From positions 310,001-374,000 of the forward strand of contig CAWHMD010000008.1 in the NCBI GenBank assembly GCA_963830385.1: a stretch of 64,000 nt of DNA. The letters run 5' to 3'. The translations under genes and the position numbers were made by a program. Shown piece after piece: positions 33,818 through 42,381 of this stretch. Origin of the DNA: Bog-532 sp963830385. Lineage in GTDB: Bacteria > Actinomycetota > Actinomycetes > Streptosporangiales > Streptosporangiaceae. Positions within the stretch are counted from its first letter, which is position 1, and every line of letters begins with the position of its first letter. The notes beneath the pieces are model-generated. The model ran no database searches. It saw only the letters and a program-made list of their open reading frames with translations, and was not told the origin of the DNA.

Positions 33818-35248
33818 TTGGTAACGGGAACCAAACAAACGGAAACGGCCCATCCGGCCGTACAGGCCGAAGGCCACCGCGGCGGGGCCGCGGCCGGGAA
33901 GGCGGCCCGGGCCCGGGTGCCTCTTGAGGCCCACGCGGAGTTCAGGCCCGCGCCCGGCCGCGACCCGATCGGCCTGCTGGCCGGGCAGCCCCGGTCGCGC
34001 ATCCCCGAACTGGTGCCGGTGCGCCACGGGCGCATGCTGGTCTCGCCGTTCACATTCTTCCGGGGAGCGGCCCTGCCAATGGTGGCCGACCTGGCCACAA
34101 GCCCGGACACCGGCCTGCGCGTGCAACTGTGCGGTGACGCTCACCTGTCCAACTTCGGGGCGTTCGGGTCACCGGAACGGCGGCTGGTCTTCGACGTCAA
34201 CGATTTCGACGAGACGCTGCCCGGCCCGTTCGAGTGGGACGTCAAGCGCCTGGCCGCGAGCCTGGTCGTGGCGGCCCGCGACAACGGCTTCGGCGCCAAG
34301 CGGACCCGGCGGGTGGCGCTGGCCGCCACCGCCCGCTACCGCAGCGCGATGCGGGAGTTCGCGGGCATGCCGACGATGACGGTCTGGTACGCCCGCCTCG
34401 ACGTCGAGGAGACCATCGCCCGCTTCAAATCCCAGCTCAAGAAGCAGATGGTCAAGCAGTCCGAGGCCACGGCCGCCCGGGCCCGGACCCGGGACAGCAC
34501 CCAGGCCCTGGCCAAGCTGACCCACGTGGTGGACGGCGAGCGGGAGATCATCAGCGACCCGCCGCTGATCGTCCCGATCGAGGACCTGCAGGCCGGCGCC
34601 GAGTTCGGCCCCGGCTACGCGGGCCTGGGGTCCCTGGTGGTCGGCTATGCGCACACGCTGCCGCCGGATCGCCAGCACCTGGTGGGCCAGTTCCGGCTCA
34701 CCCGGGTGGCCCGCAAGGTGGTCGGGGTCGGCAGCGTCGGCACCCAGGCCTGGATCCTGCTGCTGGAGGCCCACGACGGCCGCGAGTCCCTGCTGCTGCA
34801 GGCCAAGGAGGCCCAGCGCTCGGTCCTGGCCGCCTACGCCGGGGAAAGCCAGTACGAGCACCAGGGCGAACGGGTGGTGGCGGGCCAGCAGCTGATGCAG
34901 GCGGCCAGCGACATCTTCCTCGGCTGGCAGGCCATCACCGGAACCGACGGCACCCGGACCGACTACTACGTGCGCCAGCTGCGCGACTGGAAGTACTCCG
35001 CCCCGATCGAGCAGATGGACCACAAGGTGATGGCGGCCTACGGCGAGTTGTGCGGCTGGACGCTGGCCCGGGCCCACGCCCGCACCGGCGACCGGGCCGC
35101 CATCGCCGCCTACCTCGGTGGTTCGGAACGCTTCGAGCAGGCCGTCACCGCCTTTGCGTTCACCTACGCCGACCAGACCATCCGCGACCACGCCGCCCTG
35201 GCCGCCGCGGTCGCCGACGGCCGGGTCCAGGCTCGCACCGGGGTGTGA
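33818..35248 (+). CDS. DUF2252 family protein
   Basis: 476 residues. Family signature regions: LVPVRHGRMLVSPFTFFRGA, LCGDAHLSNFGAFGSPER, FDVNDFDETLPGPFEWDVKR, VGSVGTQAWILLLEA and the late DYYVRQLRDWKYSAPIE. The GDAHxxNFG and DVNDFDE motifs are kinase-like (APH fold), yet the role is not established. TTG 33818 is eight bases behind GGAGG; GTG 33809 is the alternative. Divergent from the aldehyde dehydrogenase. Confidence 0.88.
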   Translation: MVTGTKQTETAHPAVQAEGHRGGAAAGKAARARVPLEAHAEFRPAPGRDPIGLLAGQPRSRIPELVPVRHGRMLVSPFTFFRGAALPMVADLATSPDTGLRVQLCGDAHLSNFGAFGSPERRLVFDVNDFDETLPGPFEWDVKRLAASLVVAARDNGFGAKRTRRVALAATARYRSAMREFAGMPTMTVWYARLDVEETIARFKSQLKKQMVKQSEATAARARTRDSTQALAKLTHVVDGEREIISDPPLIVPIEDLQAGAEFGPGYAGLGSLVVGYAHTLPPDRQHLVGQFRLTRVARKVVGVGSVGTQAWILLLEAHDGRESLLLQAKEAQRSVLAAYAGESQYEHQGERVVAGQQLMQAASDIFLGWQAITGTDGTRTDYYVRQLRDWKYSAPIEQMDHKVMAAYGELCGWTLARAHARTGDRAAIAAYLGGSERFEQAVTAFAFTYADQTIRDHAALAAAVADGRVQARTGV

Positions 35249-35299
35249 CCCACGCCCTTCGGCCGGCTGGACCTGGCCGGGACCCGCCTGTGCGCCGTC

Positions 35300-37273
35300 T
35301 CAGCCGGCGGCGTCTTCGGCCGGGGTCTCCTCGGTGGCGTCGTCGGGGAAGTCTTTGGGGTCCACCTCGTCGGGTGCCCAGTCCGGGGCGGTGCCGGTGG
35401 TGGCCCGCTCGCGGGCGACCCGGATGGCCTCGGTCAGGGTGGGCAGGTCGAACGCGCCGTAGTGACGCTGGCCGTTGATGAAGAACGTGGGGGTCCCGGA
35501 CACCCCCGACAGGTCGGCCGACTCCAGGTCCTGGGCCACCCGGGTCTCGTACACGTGCCGTTCCAGTTCGTCGCCGAACCGGTCGGCGTTCAGCCCCAGG
35601 GACTCCGCGTACCCGCGCAGGTCCAGCATGGTCAGCGCGTCCTGGTGCTGCAGCAGCAGGTCATGCATGGGCCAGAACGCGCCCTGGGCGGCGGCCGCCT
35701 CGGACGCTTCGGCGGCCAGCTGGGCCCGCAGGTGCACGTCGGTCAGCGGCAGATGCCGCCAGACGTAACGGATGGTGGTGTCGGTCAGGATGTCCCGGAC
35801 CACCGGTTCGGCCTGGCCGCAGTACGGGCACTCAAAGTCGCCGAACTCGATGACCGTGATCAGCGCCTGCTTGGGGCCGCGGATATGGTCTCGCTCCGGG
35901 TCCACCGCCGGGATCAGGTCCTGGATGAGCCGGGTGTCACCGAGCAGCAGCCGGGCCCGCCGCTGCGCGGGCAGCAGCTGGGTCACCCGGAGCACGCCCC
36001 AGGTCAGGCCGGCCGCCACCACGACCGCCGACAGCGCGCCCAGCTTGGCCTCGGCCAGGTCCTGGCCGGAAAACGCCCGGGTCGCGATGAGCAGGGCGGC
36101 GGTGAACCCGATGCCGGCGATCGTGCCGCTGCCCAGCACGGCGGCCTTGCCGATCGGCGGCCGGACCTCGCCGTGGCTCAGCCGGGCCACCACCCACGAG
36201 CTGACCGTCACCGCGACCGGCTTGCCGGCCACGTAGCCGACCAGCACCCCAAGGGTGATCGGCGCGGTGTAGGCGTGGGCCAGGAAGCTGCCGCTCAGTA
36301 CCACGCCGGCGTTGGCCAGCGCGAACAGCGGCACGATGAGGTAGCTGGTCCACGGATGGTAGAAGCTCTGCAGCCGGGCGTTCGGCGACAAGGTGGAAGT
36401 CAGCCCCTGCTTGGCCTCGCGGGCCAGCTCCGGGGTCGGCTGCTCGCGGAACGCCCGGACCAGCCCGGTCGCGTCCTCCAGCTCGGTGCGGGCCGGGGAG
36501 TAGGCCGGCGCGGCCAGCCCGATGGCCAGCCCGGCCACCACCGGGTCGACGCCGCTGGCCCGCAGCGCACCCCAGACCACGATGCCCAGCACGGCGAAGA
36601 CCCAGCGCCGCTGCAGCCGGAACCGCACCGCCACGAGCATCACCGCGAACGCGATCACCGCGATCAGCAGCGGCGTCACCACGATCTTGTCGCTGTACAC
36701 GAACGCGATGACCAGCAGCGCGCCCAGGTCGTCGACCACGAACACGGTGAGCACGAACACCCGCATCCGGTCCGGCACCTCCCGGCCGAACAGGGCCAGC
36801 AGCCCCAGCGCCAGCGCGGTGTCCGTCGACATCGCCACGCCCCAGCCGTGCGCGCCCGGCCGCCCGGCGTTGAACGCCAGGTAGATCGCGACCGGGAAGG
36901 CCATGCCGAGCAGGCCGGTGACGATCGGCAGCACGAACCGGCGCCGTTCCCGCAGGTCGCCCAGGTCCAGTTCGCGTCGCGTCTCCAGCCCGACGACGAG
37001 GAAGAACAGCGTCATCAGCCCGCTGTTCAGCCAGTTCCGCAGGTCCTGGTCGATGCCAGCCGAGCCGATCCCCAGGTAGAACCGGGTGTGCCAGAACGAC
37101 TCGTAGCTGGCGTCGCTGACGTTGGCCCAGATGATCGCGATCACGATGCCCGCGACCAGCATGAGCGCGCTGGCTGCCTCGGTGCGCACGAACTCCCGCA
37201 GCGGGGCGGCCCGGTCCCGGGCCCACAGCGTCTTGCCCTGCCAGCGGGGCAGCGCGGAGGCTATATCGGACAC
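35300..37273 (-). CDS. NhaA Na+/H+ antiporter fused to a DsbA/thioredoxin-like domain
   Basis: 657 residues. Residues ~30-435 are NhaA: FFLVVGLETRRELDLGDL, the Asp pair in VFVVDDLGALLVI (~180) that carries Na+/H+, and a full set of helices. Residues ~455-620 are DsbA-like with the redox motif FECPYCGQAEP (~483) and the cis-Pro loop VSGTPTFFING. The acidic tail is probably disordered. This fusion is known in actinobacteria. The DsbA part follows the last helix; whether it lies inside or outside is unresolved. GTG start, ten bases after the upstream methyltransferase stop. Confidence 0.92.
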   Translation of the reverse strand: MSDIASALPRWQGKTLWARDRAAPLREFVRTEAASALMLVAGIVIAIIWANVSDASYESFWHTRFYLGIGSAGIDQDLRNWLNSGLMTLFFLVVGLETRRELDLGDLRERRRFVLPIVTGLLGMAFPVAIYLAFNAGRPGAHGWGVAMSTDTALALGLLALFGREVPDRMRVFVLTVFVVDDLGALLVIAFVYSDKIVVTPLLIAVIAFAVMLVAVRFRLQRRWVFAVLGIVVWGALRASGVDPVVAGLAIGLAAPAYSPARTELEDATGLVRAFREQPTPELAREAKQGLTSTLSPNARLQSFYHPWTSYLIVPLFALANAGVVLSGSFLAHAYTAPITLGVLVGYVAGKPVAVTVSSWVVARLSHGEVRPPIGKAAVLGSGTIAGIGFTAALLIATRAFSGQDLAEAKLGALSAVVVAAGLTWGVLRVTQLLPAQRRARLLLGDTRLIQDLIPAVDPERDHIRGPKQALITVIEFGDFECPYCGQAEPVVRDILTDTTIRYVWRHLPLTDVHLRAQLAAEASEAAAAQGAFWPMHDLLLQHQDALTMLDLRGYAESLGLNADRFGDELERHVYETRVAQDLESADLSGVSGTPTFFINGQRHYGAFDLPTLTEAIRVARERATTGTAPDWAPDEVDPKDFPDDATEETPAEDAAG

Positions 37274-37282
37274 CGCAGCAGG

Positions 37283-38110
37283 TTAGGGCTTCCGGCCGAC
37301 GACCGCGTAACCGGAGGAGGGGGCCACGGGGTCGGCGGCTTCGGCCCGCCACTGGTGCACCTGCACCAGCCCGGGCTCGATCAGGTCCAGACCGTCGAAG
37401 AACCGGGCCACCTCGGCCCGGGCGCGCCGGTGCATCGGGGTTGCCACGTGCTCGTTGTATCGCCGGGCCGCCCTGGCCGACCGCTCGGCCTCCACATCGC
37501 GGGCCGGGTGGGACAGCACCAGGTAGCTGCCGGACGGCACCGCGTCCATGAACGAGGCGACGATGCGCCACGGGTCGTCCTCGTCCGGGATCAGGTGCAG
37601 CACCGCGATCAGCATGACCGCGACCGGCTGGCTGAAGTCCAGCGTCTGGCCCGCCCGGGCCAGGATCGCGTCCACCTGCCGCAGGTCGGCGTCGATGAAC
37701 ACGGTCGGGCCCGCCACGCTGGTCAGCAGGGCCCGCGCGTGCGCCAGCACGATCGGGTCGTTGTCGACGTAGGCGACCCGCGCCTCCGGCCGCACGGCCT
37801 GGGCCACCTCGTGGGTGTTGTTGGCGGCGGGGATGCCGGTCCCGATGTCGAGGAACTGCTGAACTCCGGCCTCGGCGGCCAGGAAGCGGACGGCCCGGGC
37901 CAGGAACCGGCGGTTGGCCCGCACGTTGTCGCGGATGCCGGGCTTGGCCTCGAGGACCCGTTCGGCCGCGGCCCGGTCGGCGGTGAAATTGTCCTTGCCG
38001 CCGAGCCAGTAGTCGTACACGCGCGCCGGATGGGCCACGCTCACGTCGATCTCGCGCGGCGGCGGTGCCGTGTCCTCCGGCACCACGCTGTCGTACCAGT
38101 TCCGGGCCAT
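37283..38110 (-). CDS. DUF574-type SAM-dependent methyltransferase (paralogue 1)
   Basis: 275 residues. Family features: IDVSVAHPARVYDYWLGGKD, VRANRRFLARAVRFLA, the SAM motif FLDIGTGIPAANNTHEVAQ, and VAYVDNDPIVLAHARALL; C-terminal FFDGLDLIEPGLVQVHQW. The family is widespread in mycelial actinobacteria and usually orphan; its acceptor is unknown. ATG 38110 has a GGGGGTG ribosome-binding site. Clearly paralogous to 53463-54314. The upstream sequence is a 365-base non-coding stretch with hairpins. Confidence 0.9.
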   Translation of the reverse strand: MARNWYDSVVPEDTAPPPREIDVSVAHPARVYDYWLGGKDNFTADRAAAERVLEAKPGIRDNVRANRRFLARAVRFLAAEAGVQQFLDIGTGIPAANNTHEVAQAVRPEARVAYVDNDPIVLAHARALLTSVAGPTVFIDADLRQVDAILARAGQTLDFSQPVAVMLIAVLHLIPDEDDPWRIVASFMDAVPSGSYLVLSHPARDVEAERSARAARRYNEHVATPMHRRARAEVARFFDGLDLIEPGLVQVHQWRAEAADPVAPSSGYAVVGRKP

Positions 38111-38256
38111 GCACACCCCCTTCGCCCGGCCAAGCCTACTGCCCGCCCCCGATCCACGGCGGTGCAGGCTGGCCGCCCAGGCCCGTAGGGCGGCCGCTCC
38201 CTCCCGGTCGCCGTCGTCCGCACGGCGCACCCCACCCAGCCCGCAGGTCACACGCG

Positions 38257-38280
38257 CCCCAGGGGCCTCGCCCCTAGGGG
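38257..38280. other. Stem-loop in non-coding stretch 38111-38475
   Basis: CCCCAGGGGC and GCCCCTAGGGG pair across a three-base loop (one bulge). It lies ~150 bases upstream of the methyltransferase start at 38110. Confidence 0.45.
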
Positions 38281-38294
38281 TGGACTTCCGATGC

Positions 38295-38333
38295 GGGTAC
38301 GTTTTCCCGCAAGGACTGCGGGAAACCGTACCC
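38295..38333. other. Long near-perfect hairpin (17-bp arms)
   Basis: Left arm GGGTACGTTTTCCCGCA and right arm TGCGGGAAACCGTACCC pair with one mismatch around an AGGAC loop. There is no U-tract on either strand. Candidate transcription terminator, RNA structure or site for a dyad-binding protein. Confidence 0.65.
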
Positions 38334-38434
38334 AAACCGGGCGGCCCTCAGGGCTGGGGCGTCACGTCGCGTCTGGCCCGAGCCGGCCGGCGGGTCCGCA
38401 GTGGGATGAGGGGGCCCCGCCGGCCGGACGGTGC

Positions 38435-38471
38435 GCCGGCGCCGGGCCGGGCCTAACGGTCCGGCGCCGGC
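38435..38471 (-). terminator. Terminator-like hairpin downstream of 38476-39285
   Basis: Perfect 11-bp arms GCCGGCGCCGG and CCGGCGCCGGC, 15-base loop, four bases past the stop of the minus-strand gene. No U-tract. Confidence 0.6.
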
Positions 38472-38475
38472 TGGG

Positions 38476-39285
38476 TCAGGCCGCTGGGGAAGGGTCCCGG
38501 GGCCAGACCCGTTCGGCTTCGTCGGGCGCCGGTTGAGCGTCATGCTGGCTGACCTGCAAGTAGCCGACCAGCAGGACGAGCACGACGACGAAGACGACGG
38601 TGGTGGGCAGGTCACCGAAGGCCATGCCGCTGAGTGAGTGCGGCTTGCTGAAGTAGTCGGCGAACGAGGCGCCCAGCGGGCGGGTCACGATGTAGGCGAA
38701 CCAGAACGCCGCCACCGGGTTGAGCCCCATCCGCCAGGCGATGGCCGGAACCGCGATGATGACCGCGAACATGACGCCGGAGCCCAGGTAGCCCAGGTGC
38801 AGGGTGACCGCGGTGAGGTCACCGAGCGCGGTGCCCAGCGCGAACGTGGCGAACACGGTGATCCAGTAGTAGACCTCGCGGCGGCGGGTGACGATGCTGT
38901 GGATGGACAGCGTGCCCTCGCTGCGGTACCAGCGCCAGAACACGACCGCCAGGACGACCGCCCACAGCAGCGTGGTCACCGCGTAGGGCAGGCCCAGGTC
39001 CAGGTGCAGGACGTCGGCCGCGCCGGTGCCGAAGGTGGCGATGGCCAGGGCCAGGTACCAGTAGGCGACCGCCACGTACCGGCGGGTGCGGAACTGGAAG
39101 ATCACGGCGGACACGATCAGGATCAGGTCGACGGCGGCGCCGATCGCGATGTGGTGGGCGAGGTAGTCCGAGAACGCCTCACCGCCGGCCGTAGTGAGCA
39201 GCTTGACCACCCAGAACAGCAGGCCGATCTGAGGCACCTTGGCGGCCAGCGGCTCCGGGCTCATCCAGCGGGCGAACGCTCGCAC
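38476..39285 (-). CDS. COG4705-like multi-pass membrane protein
   Basis: 269 residues, ~7-8 helices. Four internal repeats of the form GxxxxDxL..(H/L).G are visible (GEAFSDYLAHHIAIG; GTGAADVLHLDLGLP; GTALGDLTAVTLHLGYLG; GASFADYFSKPHSLSG), the hallmark of this uncharacterised family. GTG 39285 has AGGAGA upstream. The substrate is unknown. Neighbouring membrane gene 39316-39780 is read in the same direction, 30 bases upstream, so the two may be cotranscribed. Confidence 0.8.
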   Translation of the reverse strand: MRAFARWMSPEPLAAKVPQIGLLFWVVKLLTTAGGEAFSDYLAHHIAIGAAVDLILIVSAVIFQFRTRRYVAVAYWYLALAIATFGTGAADVLHLDLGLPYAVTTLLWAVVLAVVFWRWYRSEGTLSIHSIVTRRREVYYWITVFATFALGTALGDLTAVTLHLGYLGSGVMFAVIIAVPAIAWRMGLNPVAAFWFAYIVTRPLGASFADYFSKPHSLSGMAFGDLPTTVVFVVVLVLLVGYLQVSQHDAQPAPDEAERVWPRDPSPAA

Positions 39286-39315
39286 AGGGTGTCTCCTCGG
39301 GTCACGCGAATCGGA

Positions 39316-39780
39316 TCAGGAGGCCCGCCGGGGCGGGGCCACCCGGACCAGGATGTTGTAGGTGATCAGGGCGATCGCCAGGTGCATGGCCACCAGCACC
39401 AGGACCGCCCGGCCAGCCTGGCCCATCAGCCAGATGTAGAGGTCAGGGAGCAGCAGGACCGCGGTGACGAGCACCGCCAGCCGGACGTAGACCCAGCGTG
39501 GGGCGGAGCTGATCCGGGCCACCACCGGCCAGGCCAGGCCGGCGATGACCACGCCGATCACGGTCAGCTTGGCGTAGTCGCCGAACTGGAAGTGCACGTA
39601 GCCGCGGGTGCTGGGGAACAGCGACGTCCCCGCCCGGGCCAGCAGCGCGTCCGCGGCCAGGCAGAGGGCCACGCTGAGGACGGTGCCGGCCGCCACCGCC
39701 AGCGGATGCGGGGCCCGGTGCCGGGGTGCCAGGTCCACCCGGGCCAGCGTCATGGCCCGGTCCAGAACAGGTGACGGCAT
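39316..39780 (-). CDS. Four-helix membrane protein (DUF6069-like)
   Basis: 154 residues with four hydrophobic segments: ~26-48, 66-88, 95-113 and 120-143. The arrangement resembles DUF6069-type proteins; no catalytic motif. The BlaI-type operator at 39807-39825 lies 27 bases upstream of its start, so it is probably part of the BlaI regulon. Confidence 0.7.
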   Translation of the reverse strand: MPSPVLDRAMTLARVDLAPRHRAPHPLAVAAGTVLSVALCLAADALLARAGTSLFPSTRGYVHFQFGDYAKLTVIGVVIAGLAWPVVARISSAPRWVYVRLAVLVTAVLLLPDLYIWLMGQAGRAVLVLVAMHLAIALITYNILVRVAPPRRAS

Positions 39781-39806
39781 CGTGCAGCACCCCCTCGGCC
39801 CGTATG

Positions 39807-39825
39807 TACTACTAGCACTGTAGTA
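39807..39825. promoter_or_regulatory. BlaI-type operator upstream of 39316-39780
   Basis: TACTACTAGCACTGTAGTA: perfect 6-bp arms TACTAC and GTAGTA around seven bases, same spacing as at 41333-41351. It sits between the M56 peptidase stop (39846) and the start at 39780. Confidence 0.75.
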
Positions 39826-39845
39826 GATAACCGGGCCGGCTGTTG

Positions 39846-40871
39846 TCACCTCATCGAGATGCGGGCGTCCCGGTGGGTGCTGTGGTGGGCCGCCATCCGC
39901 ACGGCGGGGGGCACGGCGGGGAGGTGGTTCCGCTCGGCCGAGACCGTGCGGGCCGAGATCAGCTGGGCGAATTCGATCCGGTTGTGCACCGCGAAGGTCA
40001 GCGTGATCGCGATCGCGCTGGAGGTCACCGCCAGGACCAGGGCCGACGCCGCCGCCCACGGCCGGAACCGGGGCGGCAACGAGGTCAGCGCGCGCACCCG
40101 GGCGCTGACGTCGGACTCGGCCACCGCCAGCCGGAACCCGCCCGGGCGGGACGGCCGGGACGCGGCCAGGCTGGCGCGGGCCAGCGCCCGCGCCACCACC
40201 AGTCCGTCACCCACCTCGCGGGCGGCCAGCTGGTCGGCCCACAGCTCGACGGACAGCCGGACCTGCCGGGCGACCGGGCGCAGCAGCGGGTTGGCGGCGG
40301 CCGCCACCGCGGCCAGCAGGACGTAGCCGGTGTGGTAGCGGCGGAGGTGGGCGGCTTCGTGCGCGAGCAGCGCCCGGCGCTCGTCGGCGGGCAGCAGCCG
40401 CAGCATGCCGGCCGACACCACGATCGCGCCGCCGCGCAGTGGCACCGGCAGCGTGAACGCGGACGGGTGCTCCTCGGGAGTGATCATGAGCTGATCACCG
40501 GCCCGCGGCAGCTGGCGGCAGGCTTGCCGCGCCCGGGCCAGGTCCCAGGCGACCCGGGCCAGGTAGACCAGCGCGCTGGCCAGCAGCAGGCCGGCCAGCG
40601 CGGCGGCGGCGATACCCCAGGGGGCGGGCAGCTGGGTCCAGGCGTGCAGGCGGTCGTCCGGCCAGCCGCCCAGCGAGGCGATCAGCGGCAGCTGGGCCAG
40701 CGCGGTGAACCCGGCCAGCGACAGCACGATCCCGGTCGCCAGCGACGTGGCCAGGGCGGTCAGCGTCAGCAGGGGCGCCGCCACCGGCGGGCTCAGCCGC
40801 CGGGACAGCCCGCCCGCGGTCAGCGCCAGCAGCAGGCTGCAAGCGAACGGGACCAGACCCAGGGCGATCAT
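39846..40871 (-). CDS. M56-family (BlaR1-like) membrane zinc metallopeptidase
   Basis: 341 residues. Four or five helices with the zinc motif HEAAH in RALLAHEAAHLRRYHTG and a downstream Glu in SVELWADQLAA. The C-terminus after the last helix is only ~45 residues; the penicillin-binding sensor domain of true BlaR1 is missing, so the signal must differ. Its ATG overlaps the BlaI stop (ATGA). By analogy it would cleave or inactivate the BlaI-type repressor when the envelope is stressed. Confidence 0.88.
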   Translation of the reverse strand: MIALGLVPFACSLLLALTAGGLSRRLSPPVAAPLLTLTALATSLATGIVLSLAGFTALAQLPLIASLGGWPDDRLHAWTQLPAPWGIAAAALAGLLLASALVYLARVAWDLARARQACRQLPRAGDQLMITPEEHPSAFTLPVPLRGGAIVVSAGMLRLLPADERRALLAHEAAHLRRYHTGYVLLAAVAAAANPLLRPVARQVRLSVELWADQLAAREVGDGLVVARALARASLAASRPSRPGGFRLAVAESDVSARVRALTSLPPRFRPWAAASALVLAVTSSAIAITLTFAVHNRIEFAQLISARTVSAERNHLPAVPPAVRMAAHHSTHRDARISMR

Positions 40872-41296
40872 GCCCGCCCCGGCTCCTCGCCCTGGCCGGT
40901 GGCACCTGGGGTGGCACCCCCGCCCGCTTCGGCCAGCAGGTTGCTGAGCAGTTCCTCGTCCTCGGGTCGCAGGTCGGCCACGAACCGGGACAGCACCCCG
41001 GCCCGGTCCTCGCCCGCGTCCAGCAGCCGGAGCATCCGGTGCGCGGTCATCGACGCCTGGGCGGCATCGGGGCCGCCGGGCAGCTCATAGGCGTACCCGC
41101 GCCCTGCCGCCTGCCGGGAGATCGCGCCCTTGGCGTACAGCCGGGACAGCGTGGTCATGACCGTGGTGTAGGCGAGCTGATCGCCCAGATCGGCCCGGAC
41201 CTCGCCCGCTGACAGCGGCCGTCCGGCGGCGGCCAGGCACGCGAGCACGTCACGTTCGAGGGCGCCACGCGGCCGTCCGTGCGGTGCGGCAGCCAC
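40868..41296 (-). CDS. BlaI/MecI/CopY-family repressor
   Basis: 142 residues. Winged helix at the N-terminus (ALERDVLACLAAAGRPLSAG, YTTVMTTLSRLYAKGAI, GRGYAYEL) and a C-terminal dimerisation region. GTG 41296 has GGAG upstream. It forms a translationally coupled pair with the M56 peptidase. The operator at 41333-41351 lies between it and the divergent uppP-like gene, so it most likely represses both. Confidence 0.92.
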   Translation of the reverse strand: MAAAPHGRPRGALERDVLACLAAAGRPLSAGEVRADLGDQLAYTTVMTTLSRLYAKGAISRQAAGRGYAYELPGGPDAAQASMTAHRMLRLLDAGEDRAGVLSRFVADLRPEDEELLSNLLAEAGGGATPGATGQGEEPGRA

Positions 41297-41332
41297 AGCA
41301 GCTCCTAACGGCGGTCAAGCCCGGCCATTATC

Positions 41333-41351
41333 TACTACAGTCCCTGTAGTA
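41333..41351. promoter_or_regulatory. BlaI-type operator in blaI/uppP divergent promoter
   Basis: TACTACAGTCCCTGTAGTA, an almost perfect palindrome with ACTAC-N7-GTAGT core, 37 bases upstream of the repressor GTG and 49 upstream of the phosphatase ATG. Confidence 0.85.
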
Positions 41352-41400
41352 CGACGCTGTTTGTCGTGATCAGTGTAGGCCGGCGGGAGGAAACTTACCC

Positions 41401-42381
41401 ATGGACCCGATTTACCACATGACCTACCTGCAGGCTGTGGTCATCGGGCTGATTCAGGGTTTGACCGAGTTGTTCCCGATCTCCAGCCTTGGCCACACCG
41501 TGCTGATCCCGTCCTGGCTGGGCGGCAGCTGGGCCACCCTGGTCCGCCAGGAGAGCCGGGCCGAGAGCCCGTACCTGGCCTTCGTGGTCGGCCTGCACCT
41601 GGCCACCGCGATCGTGCTGCTCGGCGTGTACGCCCGGACCTGGGTCCGCGTCATCCGCGGCTTTGTCACCAGCATCGCCCGCCGCGAGCTCCGGTCGGCC
41701 GACCAGAAGCTGGCCTGGCTGATCGTGGTGGCCACGATCCCGGTGGGCGTGGCCGGCCTGGTGCTCGAGCACCCGTTCCGGGTCCTGTTCGCCAAACCGC
41801 TGGCCGCCGCCATTTTTCTGATGATTAATGGCGGAATCCTGCTCGCCGGCGAAATCCTCCGCCGGCGGGCCCTGCGCCGGGTGGCCACCGGGCCCGCCGG
41901 ACCCGGCCCGGCCGCCACCGGCCCGGCCGCCACCGGCCCGGCCGCCACCGGCCCGGCCGATGAGCACGTGATGCTGGACGAGGCGGCCGAGCAGCGCCTG
42001 GCCGGGATCGGCCTGCCGAACGCCCTGTGGATCGGGGCGTCGCAGATCCTGGCCCTGCTGGCCGGGATCAGCCGCGAGGGCGTCACCATGGTCGGCGGCC
42101 TGACCCGGGGGCTGGACCACGAGGACGCCATGCGGTTCTCGTTCCTGCTGTCCACCCCGGTCATCCTGGCGGCCGGGGCGCTGAAGATCAGCGACCTGAC
42201 CGGCTCGCTCGGGGCGGGCGTCCGCGGCCAGATCGTGGCGGGCAGCGTCGCCGCCGCGGCCACCTCACTGTTCGCGGTGCTGTTCCTGTCCCGCTGGTTC
42301 CGCACCAGGACGCTGGTGCCGTTCGCCGTCTACTGCCTGCTGGCCGGCCTGGCCAGCGTGATCCGGTTCGGGTTCTTCTGA
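41401..42381 (+). CDS. uppP: Undecaprenyl-diphosphate phosphatase (UppP/BacA)
   Basis: 326 residues. Catalytic region 1 GLTELFPISSLGHTVL (Glu, Ser, His) and region 2 LAGISREGVTMVGGLTRGL (Arg of the SR motif); multiple helices. It dephosphorylates C55-PP to recycle the lipid carrier. Region 2 reads SREG instead of the usual SRSG. The cytoplasmic loop is extended by a GPAAT repeat. Divergent from the BlaI-type repressor with a shared operator; its 3' end overlaps the convergent GH31 gene by 52 bases. Confidence 0.9.
   Translation: MDPIYHMTYLQAVVIGLIQGLTELFPISSLGHTVLIPSWLGGSWATLVRQESRAESPYLAFVVGLHLATAIVLLGVYARTWVRVIRGFVTSIARRELRSADQKLAWLIVVATIPVGVAGLVLEHPFRVLFAKPLAAAIFLMINGGILLAGEILRRRALRRVATGPAGPGPAATGPAATGPAATGPADEHVMLDEAAEQRLAGIGLPNALWIGASQILALLAGISREGVTMVGGLTRGLDHEDAMRFSFLLSTPVILAAGALKISDLTGSLGAGVRGQIVAGSVAAAATSLFAVLFLSRWFRTRTLVPFAVYCLLAGLASVIRFGFF
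41905..41959 (+). repeat. 15-bp tandem repeat inside uppP
   Basis: GGCCCGGCCGCCACC occurs three times (41905-41949) plus a partial fourth, encoding (GPAAT)3-GPA in the loop between the two catalytic halves. In-frame, so length variation would be tolerated. Confidence 0.85.

Noticed and set aside
35462..38188. 908-residue plus-strand open frame
   Set aside because: Antisense of NhaA-DsbA and the methyltransferase; His/Arg/Gln-rich shadow composition.
40868..41296. BlaI/M56 pair as a beta-lactam resistance operon
   Set aside because: No beta-lactamase gene nearby and the M56 protein has no penicillin-binding sensor domain.
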